A stretch of 20,899 bases of DNA from JBDIVL01 sp039794405 (lineage in GTDB: Bacteria > Planctomycetota > Brocadiia > Brocadiales > Brocadiaceae): contig JBDIVL010000063.1 in assembly GCA_039794405.1 (NCBI GenBank), forward strand, positions 1 to 20,899. Reading direction: 5' to 3'. The notes beneath the pieces are model-generated. The model did no database searches, was not told the origin of the DNA, and saw nothing but the letters and a program-made list of their open reading frames with translations. A program made the position numbers and the translations under genes. Below, one piece after another: positions 8,151 to 15,076 of the stretch; positions within the stretch are counted from its first letter, which is position 1, and each line of letters begins with the position of its first letter.

Positions 8151-8156
8151 TGTCAA
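8151..8156 (-). promoter_or_regulatory. Candidate -35 box (TTGACA) for leftward transcription toward the GH15 cluster
   Basis: A perfect TTGACA on the minus strand. At 17 bases' spacing the -10 is only TCTATT (4 of 6), and better TATAAT-like bases sit too close. If used, it would give the GH15 operon a leader of roughly 270 bases containing the 34-codon ORF. Confidence 0.3.
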
Positions 8157-8718
8157 GAAATAATTAGAACACATAAATCTTAAAGTACACAGACTTGACT
8201 CACTTGTGAAGAGAAATTGCAGAGAAAGTATTTAAAGAAGCTGGTATGGATCACTATTTGTTGATTCGTGAATGGTTTATAAAATGCAGTATAAATGGGA
8301 TATCGAATTGCTTATTTTTCCCTATAGGGTTTTTAACTGAAAATAGGATTGAAATAATTTTTAAATGTCTTATACTCCATGTCAAAATAGTCTAGATTTT
8401 TAAGAAAATTTACTTTATGATCGAGAGATACAATATGAGCGGAAAATGAAATCCCCAATGTTTAAAGAAAGATATGTAAGTGACAATTGGAATTTCATAG
8501 TATTCAAGAGTCTATTATCAGTTTTATTCTCATTTTGTCGTCTTTCAACCCTAATGTGGGGAAGAAAATATCTCAAAATAGCGTAAATTTGTGCATTTGA
8601 CCCAGTCTGCTTGCTCAACCCAACCCACTCGGCTATGAACGGCTACGCGGGTGAGGCGAGCCTATCGTTGCCCGATTTTCATCTTGTAACGACTGGTTTC
8701 TCCCCTATACTTATACAC

Positions 8719-9345
8719 ATGAAAATCGGCAGGGTAGATTCGAGCAATCTGATCATCAAAGATGCTCCGCTCTATCCGGGTATCGTATGGTTGCCCGTGA
8801 GCGTGTTTGCATTCTATAAGCTGGCTGAGCGTCTGAGCAGCAGCATGGACCCGGACAAGGAGTTATTCGGGATCCTGGCGGCAGCCGTCATCCCATTGAT
8901 CGGCGTCGGTCTCATGAATGAGTTCGTGAGATTCCATTTCAATATCGGGGAGAGAACGCTTTCCTGGAAGCGCACGGGATTATTCGGCAGGAAGGGCGGA
9001 ACCGTTCTTTTCGCCGATATTCGGAAGGTCGTGATCGAGACAAGCAGCGAACACAGCCGAGTGTCCACAACGACCTATCGCCTTGCAGTCACGACGAATG
9101 ACGGCAACATTCCGATGACCCGCTATTTTAAGGCGGGTGAACGGTATAAGAAGGAACTAGAATCCATCGCGGAATTGATCGATGGTGCCTTGGGCAGAGA
9201 CCACAAGCGGTTCATTGAAGATAGCATCCTGGAACTTGTGGCTACAGGCAGGAGAATCGATGCGGTCCGCTTGGTAAGGGAACATTACAGGTTTGGGCTT
9301 ACCGAAGCTAAAAGATTTATCGACGAATTAAGTTCCAATCAATAA
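8719..9345 (+). CDS. Two-TM protein with PH-like middle and ribosomal L7/L12-like C-terminal domain
   Basis: Read from ATG 8719 it is 208 residues. The open frame extends upstream to a TTG at 8611, but no start has a visible Shine-Dalgarno site, and the upstream part resembles non-coding repeat sequence more than protein. There are two hydrophobic segments (about 18-34 and 49-66). A basic, beta-rich stretch follows (about 72-136, with LSWKRTGLFGRKGG and TTTYRLAVTT) that resembles membrane-anchored PH-like domains. The C-terminus is a helical domain (about 164-204). Its pattern, ATGRRIDAVRLVREHYRFGLTEAKRFIDEL (175-204), matches the bL12 C-terminal fold (G-x-I-x-A-v-k-l-v-R...G-L-x-E-A-K-x-x-V). 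Such L7/L12-like domains occur in poorly characterised small proteins outside the ribosome. Base composition looks more GC-rich than its neighbours, and it is flanked by repeats, so recent acquisition is likely. Its function is unknown. Confidence 0.7.
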   Translation: MKIGRVDSSNLIIKDAPLYPGIVWLPVSVFAFYKLAERLSSSMDPDKELFGILAAAVIPLIGVGLMNEFVRFHFNIGERTLSWKRTGLFGRKGGTVLFADIRKVVIETSSEHSRVSTTTYRLAVTTNDGNIPMTRYFKAGERYKKELESIAELIDGALGRDHKRFIEDSILELVATGRRIDAVRLVREHYRFGLTEAKRFIDELSSNQ

Positions 9346-9372
9346 GCGACCAGAGATCCCGGTCATATTAAG

Positions 9373-9447
9373 GGTGGGCATTGCCTACCGAAAAATAAGC
9401 AATGTGAAATGGTGAGCGGCGTTTTGGTGGGCAACGCCAACCCCACC
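9373..9447. repeat. Two GGTGGG-type inverted repeats downstream of the accessory gene
   Basis: GGTGGGCATTGCCTACC (9373-9389) is an 8-base-arm palindrome with one mismatch. GGTGGG (9426-9431) pairs perfectly with CCCACC (9442-9447) around a ten-base loop. Both copies share GGTGGGCA. Similar GTGGGCA/TGCCCAC elements are dispersed extragenic palindromes in many bacterial genomes. Here they may mark the edge of an inserted segment. They are not followed by T-tracts, so they are unlikely to be simple terminators. Confidence 0.5.
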
Positions 9448-9607
9448 GCTGTTAAAAGTTGCCGAAGGCCTCATTGAATAAGTTGACCATCTTAAAAAGA
9501 CCCTCTAGATACCATATCAACCAAGTTATCTTTGCTTCATAAATTTATAAAATTTTTCCAGTTAACTCTATATTTTTATCTCACCTTTCCTCAAAAAGTG
9601 TATTCCC

Positions 9608-9636
9608 TTGACATTCAATATACCCTTCTTTATAAT
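9608..9636 (+). promoter_or_regulatory. Consensus sigma-70-type promoter of the purA array
   Basis: TTGACA (9608-9613), a spacer of exactly 17 bases, then TATAAT (9631-9636). Transcription should start near 9643, leaving a leader of about 40 bases before purA. All twelve box positions match the consensus. Confidence 0.8.
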
Positions 9637-9685
9637 CTTGTAAAAGCTTATTTCTCAATGAATTCGGAGGGTTTTGGCCAAATTT

Positions 9686-10984
9686 ATGGACAGATCAAAT
9701 AGTGGTTTGAACACCTGCCTTGTTGGACTCCAGTGGGGTGATGAAGGTAAAGGTAAAATTGTTGATATTCTTACAGAGTCGTTTGATATCATTGTAAGAT
9801 ACCAGGGAGGCAGCAATGCTGGCCATACGGTAGTTGTAAATAATGAGAAATTCGTATTACATCTCATTCCTTCCGGAATCCTCAGAAAAAATAAAATGTG
9901 TGTTATCGGCAGCGGGGTGGTCCTGGATCCCCGCCAATTATTAGAAGAGATTGCCGGGTTAAGAGAAAAGAATGTTGAAATCAGGAGTGATAATTTCCGT
10001 GTCAGTGAAATAGCACATCTTGTATTCCCTTATCATAAGAAGCTGGATGAACTTTCCGAATCTGAAAAGGGGGATGAAAAAATCGGTACAACACGCAAGG
10101 GAATTGGCCCATGTTATGCCGATAAAATGGCCCGCAATGGTATACGGGTATCCGATCTTTTCCACCCGGAACACTTTAAACAAAGACTTAAGAAAGTCGT
10201 AGAGGAAAAAAATAAGATTTTCGTGCGTCTCTTCGATGCCGATGCGTTATCATGGAATGAGATTTACGATGAATACTGCGGGTACGCAGAACAGATAAAA
10301 CCTTTCGTTTGTAATACGGTAGCTTTCATGGATAGTGCCGTAAAAGCCCGGAAAAAAATCCTCTTTGAAGGTGCACAGGGTTCTATGCTTGATGTGGATT
10401 TTGGTACCTATCCTTTTATTACATCGTCATCTGTTACTGCAGGTGGTGCGGCCGTTGGTGTGGGAATTTGTCCCAAACAGATTCACAAGATACTTGGCGT
10501 AATGAAATCCTACACGACACGGGTTGGCAGTGGCCCTTTCCCTTCGGAACTCAACGATGAATTGGGTAATCATTTAAGGGAAAAGGGGGGTGAGTATGGC
10601 GCTACGACAGGGAGGCCGAGACGCTGCGGCTGGTTTGATGCCGTTGCAGTAAAACATGCAATTATGATAAATGGTGCAGAGAGTGCTGTTCTAACAAAGC
10701 TTGATGTCTTAGATGAACAAAAGACGATAAAGATATGCGTAGGTTATAAATTTGACAACAAAGTGTATGATGTATTTCCTACAGATTTAGCAGCGTGGCC
10801 CGAATGCCAGCCGATATACAAAGAAATGCCGGGCTGGCAAAAAGATACATCGAAAATGCGTGACAGAAATGACATTCCTTCCCATGCAAAGGGTTACATC
10901 GATGCCCTTGAAAAGATTTTAGGCATCAGGATTGAAATGCTTTCTGTTGGTCCAGACCGGGGCCAAGTTGTGAGTCTTGTATGA
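9686..10984 (+). CDS. purA: Adenylosuccinate synthetase
   Basis: Catalyses the GTP-dependent joining of IMP and aspartate to adenylosuccinate, the first committed step of AMP synthesis, in the cytoplasm. The diagnostic blocks are in order: LVGLQWGDEGKGK near the N-terminus (GTP/IMP loop with catalytic Asp), GGSNAGHTV (His as acid), GTTRKGIGPCYADK, EGAQGSMLDVDFGTYPF and EYGATTGRPRRCGWFD. From ATG 9686 it is 432 residues, the usual length. An in-frame TTG at 9674 would add four residues. GGAGG (9666-9670) is three bases from the TTG and fifteen from the ATG, neither ideal; I prefer ATG on codon grounds. It opens a long plus-strand array behind a consensus promoter, and its stop overlaps the uppS start by four bases (ATGA). 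Confidence 0.96.
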   Translation: MDRSNSGLNTCLVGLQWGDEGKGKIVDILTESFDIIVRYQGGSNAGHTVVVNNEKFVLHLIPSGILRKNKMCVIGSGVVLDPRQLLEEIAGLREKNVEIRSDNFRVSEIAHLVFPYHKKLDELSESEKGDEKIGTTRKGIGPCYADKMARNGIRVSDLFHPEHFKQRLKKVVEEKNKIFVRLFDADALSWNEIYDEYCGYAEQIKPFVCNTVAFMDSAVKARKKILFEGAQGSMLDVDFGTYPFITSSSVTAGGAAVGVGICPKQIHKILGVMKSYTTRVGSGPFPSELNDELGNHLREKGGEYGATTGRPRRCGWFDAVAVKHAIMINGAESAVLTKLDVLDEQKTIKICVGYKFDNKVYDVFPTDLAAWPECQPIYKEMPGWQKDTSKMRDRNDIPSHAKGYIDALEKILGIRIEMLSVGPDRGQVVSLV

Positions 10985-11697
10985 GTAAAGTTGAACATGT
11001 GCCTTCCCATATTGCTATTATTATGGATGGGAATGGACGATGGGCAAAACAAAAGGGACTCGTAAGGTTTCGGGGGCATGAGCAGGGGGCTGAATCTGTT
11101 CGTGAAATAACACGTGAATGTGCAAAAAAGCACCTGAAACAGCTTACCCTTTATGCATTTTCCCAGGAAAATTGGAAAAGGCCACGTCGTGAGATTAATT
11201 TGTTAATGAAACTTCTTAAGGATTTCCTTATCGGGGAACGGGAAGAAATCCGGGAAAATAATATCCGGTTAACAGCAATTGGCAGAATAGATGGGCTTCC
11301 GGATGATGTACGAAGAGAACTTGCCATTTCTATGGAGGAAAGCAAAAGCAATACGGGAATGGTTCTTTGCCTTGCGCTCAATTATGGGGGACGTGCTGAG
11401 ATTGTAGATGCAGCAAAAGAAATTGCAAAAGATATTAAAACCGGAAAGATGAATTTAGAAGAGATTACGGAGGAGAACTTTAAAAAATATCTGTATATGC
11501 GTGACATGCCAGACCCCGACTTGCTGATAAGAACCGGTGGTGATATGCGTGTAAGTAATTTCCTCTTATGGGAAATTTCGTATGCGGAGATTTGGGTTAC
11601 CCCGGTCTGCTGGCCGGATTTCAAAAAAGTTCATCTCGAAGAAGCGATGAGAGATTATGCAAAAAGAGAACGCCGTTTTGGTGGATTAAGAGAGTGA
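10981..11697 (+). CDS. uppS: Isoprenyl transferase (undecaprenyl diphosphate synthase)
   Basis: A cis-prenyltransferase, 238 residues, that extends farnesyl diphosphate with isopentenyl units to the C55 carrier lipid for peptidoglycan and LPS. Visible signatures are HIAIIMDGNGRWAK (10-23, catalytic Asp16), FRGHEQGAESV (30-40), TLYAFSQENWKRP (56-68) and DPDLLIRTGGDMRVSNFLLWE (from 178). In the last block, RTGGD replaces the usual RTGGE, a conservative change at a conserved position. There is no signal peptide, so it acts at the cytoplasmic face of the membrane. ATG overlaps the purA stop by four bases, and its TGA overlaps the GTG start of cdsA, so translation is probably coupled through all three genes. 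Confidence 0.95.
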   Translation: MSKVEHVPSHIAIIMDGNGRWAKQKGLVRFRGHEQGAESVREITRECAKKHLKQLTLYAFSQENWKRPRREINLLMKLLKDFLIGEREEIRENNIRLTAIGRIDGLPDDVRRELAISMEESKSNTGMVLCLALNYGGRAEIVDAAKEIAKDIKTGKMNLEEITEENFKKYLYMRDMPDPDLLIRTGGDMRVSNFLLWEISYAEIWVTPVCWPDFKKVHLEEAMRDYAKRERRFGGLRE

Positions 11698-12533
11698 GTA
11701 CCCTTCAAACGAGAATCCTATTCGGCGTTATTATGGTTGCGGTATTCTCAGGTATTCTTTTCCTCGATTACCTGTTTTGCACCGATATTGGTTTTGGGTG
11801 TATGGCCATTCTGGCGGGGGTAATCGGCTCATATGAATTTTACACTATCGTAAACAAACACGGCGCCTCGCCTTTCAGGATATCCGGTATTGGTATAGGT
11901 GTATGGCTGTTCATAACGTACTGGCTATCCGTCCGGAAGAATATCCATTATCGTTTTCTCAACCAAGAGATCTTTCTGGTCCTGATCTTTTGGCTCCTGT
12001 TGATACAATCCTTTATCCATGGGACAAAAGATGCGGTAAAAAATATTTCAGTAACCATATTTGGTATTCTTTACGTATTTTTTCTTCTCAGTTTTGCCTT
12101 TGCCTTACGATATCTTCCTCACGGTATTTGCATATTCCTCATGGTTTTGTTAATATCTAAGTTTGGTGATATAGGAGGTTATTTATTTGGCCGAAAATAC
12201 GGTAAGCACAAGCTCATAGAATTTATAAGCCCGAATAAAACGATAGAGGGTGCCTGTTTTTCCCTGGTATCAAGCGTCACCGTTGGTGTAATCTTTAATC
12301 TGATCCCTCAAACCAAAATAATGAGTTTACCATGGTCAATTGCATTTGGAATAACCGTGGGTTTTTCATCGATGCTGGGCGATTTGGCAGAATCACTTTT
12401 AAAAAGGGATGTTCACGTAAAAGACTCCAGCCGATTAGTACCTGCCTTTGGTGGGGTACTTGATATCATCGACTGTTTACTGGTCAGCATGCCGGCTGCA
12501 TATTATTTTTTAATTTTTTTTAAGTTAGTTTAA
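11694..12533 (+). CDS. cdsA: Phosphatidate cytidylyltransferase (CDP-diacylglycerol synthase)
   Basis: An integral membrane enzyme that makes CDP-diacylglycerol from phosphatidate and CTP, the branch point of phospholipid synthesis. From GTG 11694 it is 279 residues with about eight hydrophobic segments. The C-terminal half has the family blocks KFGDIGGYLFGRKYGKHKL, SPNKTIEGA, SMLGDLAESLLKRDVHVKDSS and VPAFGGVLDIID. The last differs from the strict signature (HGG replaced by FGG, DRxD by DIID), a variant I associate with many non-proteobacterial homologues. The frame is open further back to 11568, but that part lies inside uppS, so I take the GTG whose four bases GTGA contain the uppS stop. 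GGTGGA precedes it at a suitable distance. It is followed after one base by phoH. Confidence 0.93.
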   Translation: MSTLQTRILFGVIMVAVFSGILFLDYLFCTDIGFGCMAILAGVIGSYEFYTIVNKHGASPFRISGIGIGVWLFITYWLSVRKNIHYRFLNQEIFLVLIFWLLLIQSFIHGTKDAVKNISVTIFGILYVFFLLSFAFALRYLPHGICIFLMVLLISKFGDIGGYLFGRKYGKHKLIEFISPNKTIEGACFSLVSSVTVGVIFNLIPQTKIMSLPWSIAFGITVGFSSMLGDLAESLLKRDVHVKDSSRLVPAFGGVLDIIDCLLVSMPAAYYFLIFFKLV

Positions 12534-12534
12534 T

Positions 12535-13530
12535 ATGAATCAAAAAGTCAAATTGCAAAAGTATCCTGTTCATGATAAGGAATTTACGCAGGAACCATTA
12601 ACATATCAAAACACTGTGGTCGTTGAAAACGATACAGAGGCGTCCATCTTATACGGAAGCCACGACAGGCACTTACGCCTTGTCAGGGATGCCTTTCATG
12701 TCCAACTGGTTGCCCGTCACGGATTATTGAAACTTGAAGGAGAAAAAGAACGGGTAAATACAAGCAAAGAAGTATTAGACAGATTGCTTGAAATTGTCCG
12801 TTCAACAGGGAGATTAGATTTAGAAGATGTAGAACAGGCCATTGTCGATGCAAAAAGGGAGACAAGAGGAGATTCTGTTCAATCGATTGATGTATTCCAG
12901 AAAGGTATCTTTATAAAGCCGAAGACACATGGTCAGGCAAAGTATATAGAAGCGATAAAAAACAATGACCTCGTTTTCTGTATAGGCCCGGCAGGAACAG
13001 GAAAGACGTATTTAGCCGTAGCAATGGCTCTCTCTTATTTGAAGAGTGGACGTATGAAGAGGATCGTACTTGCCCGGCCGGCCGTTGAAGCAGGAGAAAA
13101 ACTCGGATATCTGCCAGGTGACATCAAGGCAAAGGTAAATCCTTATTTGCGTCCGCTCTATGATGCCATAGCAGATATGATGGATGTCGGGCATGTAAAA
13201 AAATATCTGGAGAGTGATCTCATTGAGATTCTTCCCCTTGCTTATATGCGCGGAAGGACGTTAAACGATGCCTTTATTATTCTTGATGAGGCACAAAACT
13301 GTACCATAAAACAAATGAAAACTTTTTTAACAAGACTCGGTACAAAATCGAAAGTCGTCGTAACGGGGGATATTACCCAGGTTGATTTACCGGCAGGAGA
13401 GATGTCTGGTTTAATAGATGTCCAGGAACGGTTAATGCATATTGATAATATTTCTTTTGTATACCTGACCAAAGCAGATATTATCCGTCATAGACTGGTT
13501 CAGGACATTGTCGATGCGTATGAGGTATAA
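12535..13530 (+). CDS. PhoH family P-loop ATPase/RNA helicase-like protein
   Basis: A 331-residue cytoplasmic nucleotide-binding protein. The N-terminal part (about 25-90) looks like a small nucleic-acid-binding domain (LRLVRDAFHVQLVARHGLLKLEGE). The C-terminal ATPase has Walker A GPAGTGKT (151-158), the RPAVEAGEKLGYLPGD block (181-196) and Walker B IILDEAQNCT (248-257), then VVTGDITQVDLP (275-286). This is the standard PhoH/YbeZ layout. In many bacteria the gene sits next to ybeY, as here, and the pair is linked to ribosome and rRNA quality control. It starts one base after the cdsA stop without a good ribosome binding site, so it probably depends on coupled translation. Confidence 0.93.
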   Translation: MNQKVKLQKYPVHDKEFTQEPLTYQNTVVVENDTEASILYGSHDRHLRLVRDAFHVQLVARHGLLKLEGEKERVNTSKEVLDRLLEIVRSTGRLDLEDVEQAIVDAKRETRGDSVQSIDVFQKGIFIKPKTHGQAKYIEAIKNNDLVFCIGPAGTGKTYLAVAMALSYLKSGRMKRIVLARPAVEAGEKLGYLPGDIKAKVNPYLRPLYDAIADMMDVGHVKKYLESDLIEILPLAYMRGRTLNDAFIILDEAQNCTIKQMKTFLTRLGTKSKVVVTGDITQVDLPAGEMSGLIDVQERLMHIDNISFVYLTKADIIRHRLVQDIVDAYEV

Positions 13531-13600
13531 GTAATGGGTACTACGTTCTCTTCTACCACATATTCTCCATAGTTTTGTTTTGACAATGCCGGAAATTTCC

Positions 13601-14068
13601 ATGAAATTAGAAATTACAAATCTTCAAAAACTTTACCGTGTTAATACGAAGAAGATAAAAAACCTTGTGAAAAATATCCTAAAAGCCGAAAAAAAAGATG
13701 CGGAACTCAACATTGTATTTACCGATAATAAAAAAATAAAAGAGATGAATAAAACATTTCTGGGTCACAATTATGCTACCGACGTGCTGAGTTTTTCTTA
13801 CCATGAGCCTGCCTGTAAAGGCAGCATTATTGGTGAAATCATCATTTCGGCTGAGATGGCTTTGAAATTAGCAAAAAAACACAAGTATCCAGTTGAAGGT
13901 GAAATTGCCCTCTACCTGGCCCATGGACTATTACACCTGCTGGGATACAATGACAAACACAAAAAAGATGCAAGAAAGATGCATCAAAGAGAAGGAGAAT
14001 TATTGTTGAGTTTTGGCTATAACAACGTCCCTATTCCGAATGAATCAAAAGCGAAAGCAAATAGCTGA
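13601..14068 (+). CDS. ybeY: Endoribonuclease YbeY (16S rRNA maturation)
   Basis: A metal-dependent RNase of the YbeY family, involved in 16S rRNA 3' processing and ribosome quality control. From ATG 13601 it is 155 residues. GGAA (13591-13594) six bases before this ATG favours it over ATG 13586 and TTG 13580. Visible blocks are DNKKIKEMNKTFLGHNYATDVLSF and GEIIISAEMAL, then the zinc site HGLLHLLGYNDKHKKD. The first two histidines are in place. The third, normally directly after GYD, is displaced (GYNDKH), so zinc may be bound by His two residues later or by Asp. It lies 70 bases after phoH, its usual partner. Confidence 0.9.
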   Translation: MKLEITNLQKLYRVNTKKIKNLVKNILKAEKKDAELNIVFTDNKKIKEMNKTFLGHNYATDVLSFSYHEPACKGSIIGEIIISAEMALKLAKKHKYPVEGEIALYLAHGLLHLLGYNDKHKKDARKMHQREGELLLSFGYNNVPIPNESKAKANS

Positions 14069-14087
14069 TAGCTGTCAGCTCATAGCA
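14062..14087 (+). repeat. Short GCTGATAGC-type palindromic repeat at the ybeY stop
   Basis: AGCTGA, a six-base loop (TAGCTG), then TCAGCT form a perfect six-base inverted repeat that includes the ybeY stop codon, followed by a further imperfect half (CATAGC). Without a T-tract it is not a clear terminator. Such GCTGATAGC motifs are frequent small extragenic repeats in some genomes. Confidence 0.35.
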
Positions 14088-14126
14088 ATTGAACTCCTAC
14101 AACGTAATCTTACGGAACAATAAGAT

Positions 14127-14909
14127 ATGTCCATCGTCAGAACAGAAGCAATTGCCCTGAGAAGGACAGATTATAGTAACTCCAGTCAAATAATTACTTT
14201 CTATACCCGTGACTATGGAAAGATACAAACTATCGCCAAGGGGTTTAAGCGCGCATCAGGAAAATATAATTCGAAAGCAATTGATCTTTTAACGTATTAT
14301 CAAATCCTCTTTATCAAGAAAGAGCATACATCCCTTCATATCCTTACAGAGGCCGTTTTACAGGACAACTATCCGTCACTCCGAAACGATCTGGATAAAT
14401 ACTATCAGGCCTCATATGTGGCTGAACTCATACATGAATTTACAGAAGAAAATGACCCCAGCGATCAACTCTTTGATATCTTCTTAAATACATTGACCGG
14501 TGTATCAACAGATGCAGATGTTACTGTGCGGTTGCTGACTTTTGAGATAAAAATATTGAAGATTTTAGGGTATCTGCCAGAGTGGAGACATTGCGTAAAT
14601 TGTAAAAATAGTATTCAGCAGACTCCTGAAGTGTATTTCAATGCAAAAGAGGGAGGTGTGTTGTGTAAAAGGTGTCAAGAAAAATCGAAAAACGGAATTG
14701 TTGTACCAGCCGGAGCTACCCTTATAGCACGGCGGCTAGCAGACCTTAACCCGCAAACATTAGAGCGTGTTAAAATACAATTATCTATTTGTGTTGAAAT
14801 AGAAAAGATGCTGAGATATTATATCACCTTTATCCTGGATAAAGAGCTAAATTCCTGGAAATATAATAATCCTGGTAACTATTCGCCGCAGATAACTGCA
14901 TCCGGCTGA
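14127..14909 (+). CDS. recO: DNA repair protein RecO
   Basis: A 260-residue recombination mediator that works with RecR and RecF, binds SSB and single-stranded DNA, and promotes RecA loading and annealing during gap repair. The N-terminal OB fold is seen in MSIVRTEAIALRRTDYSNSS and YGKIQTIAKGFKR (30-42). The middle is the helical domain. A zinc ribbon of four cysteines is complete (C156-x2-C159 ... C180-x2-C183), a version kept by only part of the family. GGAA lies nine bases before the ATG. It is 58 bases after ybeY, and the next gene is 167 bases away. Confidence 0.92.
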   Translation: MSIVRTEAIALRRTDYSNSSQIITFYTRDYGKIQTIAKGFKRASGKYNSKAIDLLTYYQILFIKKEHTSLHILTEAVLQDNYPSLRNDLDKYYQASYVAELIHEFTEENDPSDQLFDIFLNTLTGVSTDADVTVRLLTFEIKILKILGYLPEWRHCVNCKNSIQQTPEVYFNAKEGGVLCKRCQEKSKNGIVVPAGATLIARRLADLNPQTLERVKIQLSICVEIEKMLRYYITFILDKELNSWKYNNPGNYSPQITASG

Positions 14910-15044
14910 ATACGTGCACAGGATAGGCTCCCTAAAGGGTTTTCTACTGCAGTGTCGGTTCGATATCGTAGATAGAATCATACGTTTGGCATCGGCCTCC
15001 TGTACGTTTTTGATTGGTGTCAGGCGCTTGTTCAGGTTAGGCAC

Positions 15045-15073
15045 TTGAGATTCTTATTTTAGGTCATGATAAT
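15045..15073 (+). promoter_or_regulatory. Candidate internal promoter before the BamD-like gene
   Basis: TTGAGA (15045-15050), a 17-base spacer and GATAAT (15068-15073) match ten of twelve consensus bases in the longest gap of the array. The start codon is only four bases past the -10, so the transcript would be leaderless or start inside the gene. That lowers confidence. Confidence 0.35.
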
Positions 15074-15076
15074 ACT

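Larger units (their letters stand above)
7850..8718. other. Gene-poor, AT-rich stretch between divergent genes
   Basis: About 870 bases separate the minus-strand GH15 gene from the plus-strand L12-like gene. Several frames of 40-70 codons exist, but none shows a recognisable protein pattern plus a ribosome binding site. The only items noted are a 34-codon minus-strand ORF (7994-8098) and a TTGACA box (8151-8156, minus). The last part, from about 8600, becomes noticeably more GC-rich and may belong with the accessory gene that follows. No hairpin followed by a T-tract was found. Confidence 0.5.
9346..9685. other. Intergenic region between the L12-like gene and purA
   Basis: The first hundred bases are GC-rich and hold two GGTGGG inverted repeats. 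The remainder is AT-rich and ends in a consensus promoter and the purA ribosome binding site. No protein-coding frame with support was found. Confidence 0.6.

Noticed and set aside
8246..8395. Plus-strand ORF of about 49 codons beginning MDHYLLIREWF, and a similar one at about 8446-8586
   Set aside because: No homology recognised and no clear start signal; not distinguishable from chance frames or decayed sequence.
8415..8618. Minus-strand 67-codon ORF
   Set aside because: No recognisable motif or Shine-Dalgarno sequence, in an AT-rich intergenic region where such frames arise by chance.
8611..8718. N-terminal 36-residue extension of the L12-like protein from a TTG
   Set aside because: No ribosome binding site and no protein-like pattern; it looks like repeat-type flanking DNA.
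9483..9512. TTGACC-17-TAGATA as an extra promoter before purA
   Set aside because: A weak match that lies close to a perfect consensus promoter; no need to invoke it.
11568..11693. N-terminal 42-residue extension of CdsA
   Set aside because: It lies wholly inside uppS in another frame and adds no family sequence. The GTG at 11694 fits the operon overlap pattern.
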